From positions 1 through 6,330 of the forward strand of contig JAPLWC010000016.1 in NCBI GenBank assembly GCA_026396845.1: a stretch of 6,330 nt of DNA, written 5' to 3'. The notes beneath the pieces were generated by a model. The model saw nothing but the letters and a program-made list of their open reading frames with translations, did not search any database and had not been told where the DNA came from. The translations under genes were made by a program, and so were the position numbers. Shown here piece by piece: positions 5,071-6,330 of the stretch; the stretch's first letter is position 1, and each line of letters begins with the position of its first letter. This stretch comes from Candidatus Gottesmanbacteria bacterium. GTDB taxonomy: Bacteria > Patescibacteriota > Microgenomatia > UBA10105 > UBA927.

Positions 5071-6305
5071 AGACCAAAAAGCCTGGAGATAGCCCGGAAT
5101 TTCAAGCACTAGGCATACAGTTGGCCTCTTTGGATGAAAAAGATATTGGGGGGCGGATGCGGGTAGTACGTCGCATGTTAGAGCGAAAACCATCAATATT
5201 TATTAAGCTGTTAGGAAAAGATTTAGGCGAGATTCTGCAGAGTGAAAATTTACTTCCTGGATCCCCCGAATGGAATTCTTTTCAAGATACACTTGCGCTT
5301 ATGGAGATGGAATTATGGAGAAATCCGGCATATGCTAACAAACCGTATGATTTGACCAATAAAGATTCATTTTTTGCATTAGCAAAAGGAGCAATTACTG
5401 CAGTCAACCCTGGTCTTAATTTACAAAGCGTTACCAACCGCAGTGAAACATACTTTAACGTGATAGATAAGGTTCAGCAATATATGACTTCTCACGGAGT
5501 GAACGGAAGGACGCGTCTGGAGAATTGGGCGAATCATAAGTTTTCCAATTTATTATTATTATCCTCCTCTGATTTTAATTGGCAGAAGACAGATTTTTCA
5601 CAATTGGATATGTACGGTTTAGAGCGTCGTATCGGTGATTTTCAGGGTCAGAAACGAGCAGAAGAGTCACGTAGAGATGTGTTAACGAAACAAGAAATAT
5701 TGTCCCCAATCCCAGGAAAAGAAGTTGAGACTTTGGCAAAAATTAAGGAATTTCGGGACGATGTGATCAGTTATGCGGGCGACGATACCGGAGAAATAGC
5801 CGCAGCCGCCCTCCTGCGGACGGTTATAGAATTTAATAGGAACCGGGCGAGTCAAACCCTCGCGGGTTGGGTTCCCGGATTGATTTCCATTATGCGACGG
5901 ACGAATGTCATGAATGAAAATTTTGAAGTGATGGTGGAAAATATGCCGAAGTGGCTCGGCAAACCCATTCAACATTTTATGGAGGACCATAAATTAGCAG
6001 GAAAACCGATAAATAAATGGCCCAGAAGCATTGCGGACTCGGTTTCTTTGGCGGTAGGATTTGGAGGGCCCGAAGCTAATGCATGGGATGAGTACAGAGT
6101 CGGAGGATTTTTAGCGGGAGCGGAAACTTCCATGATGTTTGTAAAACATCCGGAAAAATTAGCGAGAATGAGAAGCCGTTTCAAGACGACAGCTCTCTGG
6201 AGAATGTTGGGTGTTGCCCGGAAATATTGGTGGGTGGTGCCGGTGGCGACAATTGCAGTGGCATTAACCAGTGAAATAGAAGAAGAGAAAAAAGGGCGTC
6301 ATTAG
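4989..6305 (+). CDS. Unknown giant helical protein, C-terminal part (438 aa), probable continuation of the upstream frame
   Basis: I recognise no family. The longest open stretch with a start codon begins at TTG 4989, 82 bases inside the preceding frame, but no Shine-Dalgarno lies before it. ATG 5028 is the first ATG. Initiation here is less likely than a frame break in one longer gene. The sequence is again helical and charged, with many Trp, Asn and Arg residues. It contains a Gly-rich patch (VGFGGPEANAWDE, about 353-365). It ends in a hydrophobic run, WWVVPVATIAVAL (about 414-426), flanked by basic residues and followed by the charged tail TSEIEEEKKGRH. A single short C-terminal hydrophobic segment of this kind could be a tail anchor, leaving the bulk of the roughly 1274-aa protein in the cytoplasm, but it is short for a membrane span. 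The gene ends at TAG 6303-6305; the remaining 25 bases show no gene. Confidence 0.7.
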   Translation: MATGLQQLSTYWRMQRVALEPIIKEYLKTKKPGDSPEFQALGIQLASLDEKDIGGRMRVVRRMLERKPSIFIKLLGKDLGEILQSENLLPGSPEWNSFQDTLALMEMELWRNPAYANKPYDLTNKDSFFALAKGAITAVNPGLNLQSVTNRSETYFNVIDKVQQYMTSHGVNGRTRLENWANHKFSNLLLLSSSDFNWQKTDFSQLDMYGLERRIGDFQGQKRAEESRRDVLTKQEILSPIPGKEVETLAKIKEFRDDVISYAGDDTGEIAAAALLRTVIEFNRNRASQTLAGWVPGLISIMRRTNVMNENFEVMVENMPKWLGKPIQHFMEDHKLAGKPINKWPRSIADSVSLAVGFGGPEANAWDEYRVGGFLAGAETSMMFVKHPEKLARMRSRFKTTALWRMLGVARKYWWVVPVATIAVALTSEIEEEKKGRH

Positions 6306-6330
6306 GCCGATTTAAAGATTCATTCCCCCA

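Overview
The window looks like a stretch of bacterial chromosome, most plausibly from a small-genome, candidate-phyla-type bacterium (Patescibacteria/CPR-like). That placement is an inference. It rests on a compact ammonia-dependent NAD synthetase, the absence of Shine-Dalgarno sites before every gene, and a very large helical protein with no recognisable family. TGA is used as a stop (ends of nadD and of the 178-aa gene), so a code that reassigns UGA is excluded. All genes supported here are on the + strand; there are no RNA genes, CRISPR arrays or transposases.

Layout. Positions 1-182 hold the last 59 codons of nadD (nicotinate-nucleotide adenylyltransferase). It overlaps nadE (154-936), a single-domain NH3-dependent NAD+ synthetase, so the two final steps of NAD synthesis are encoded together. 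Base composition then drops (34/60 G+C at 481-540 inside nadE, 21/60 at 1021-1080). Two AT-rich small genes follow (982-1608, 208 aa; 1812-2348, 178 aa). They appear to be diverged paralogues: charged helical N-terminus, beta-rich middle, Pro/aromatic C-terminal tail. Each is preceded by nearly the same 20-bp promoter-like block (19/20 identical) and followed by a related 24-bp element made of an 11-bp tandem repeat. Each gene therefore looks like a repeated unit of promoter, gene and tail element.

From 2482 to 6305 lies what is probably one gene of about 1274 codons, split by a one-base frame change near 4980. The first part (862 aa) is hydrophilic and helix-rich, with a degenerate internal repeat. 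The second part (438 aa) continues it and ends in a short hydrophobic segment with a charged tail. I do not recognise a family for it. The last 25 bases are non-coding.

The NAD genes form a clear functional pair. No functional link between them and the downstream unknown genes can be read from the sequence. The observations most worth following are the duplicated small-gene units with shared flanks, the unusual promoter spacing, and the split giant protein.
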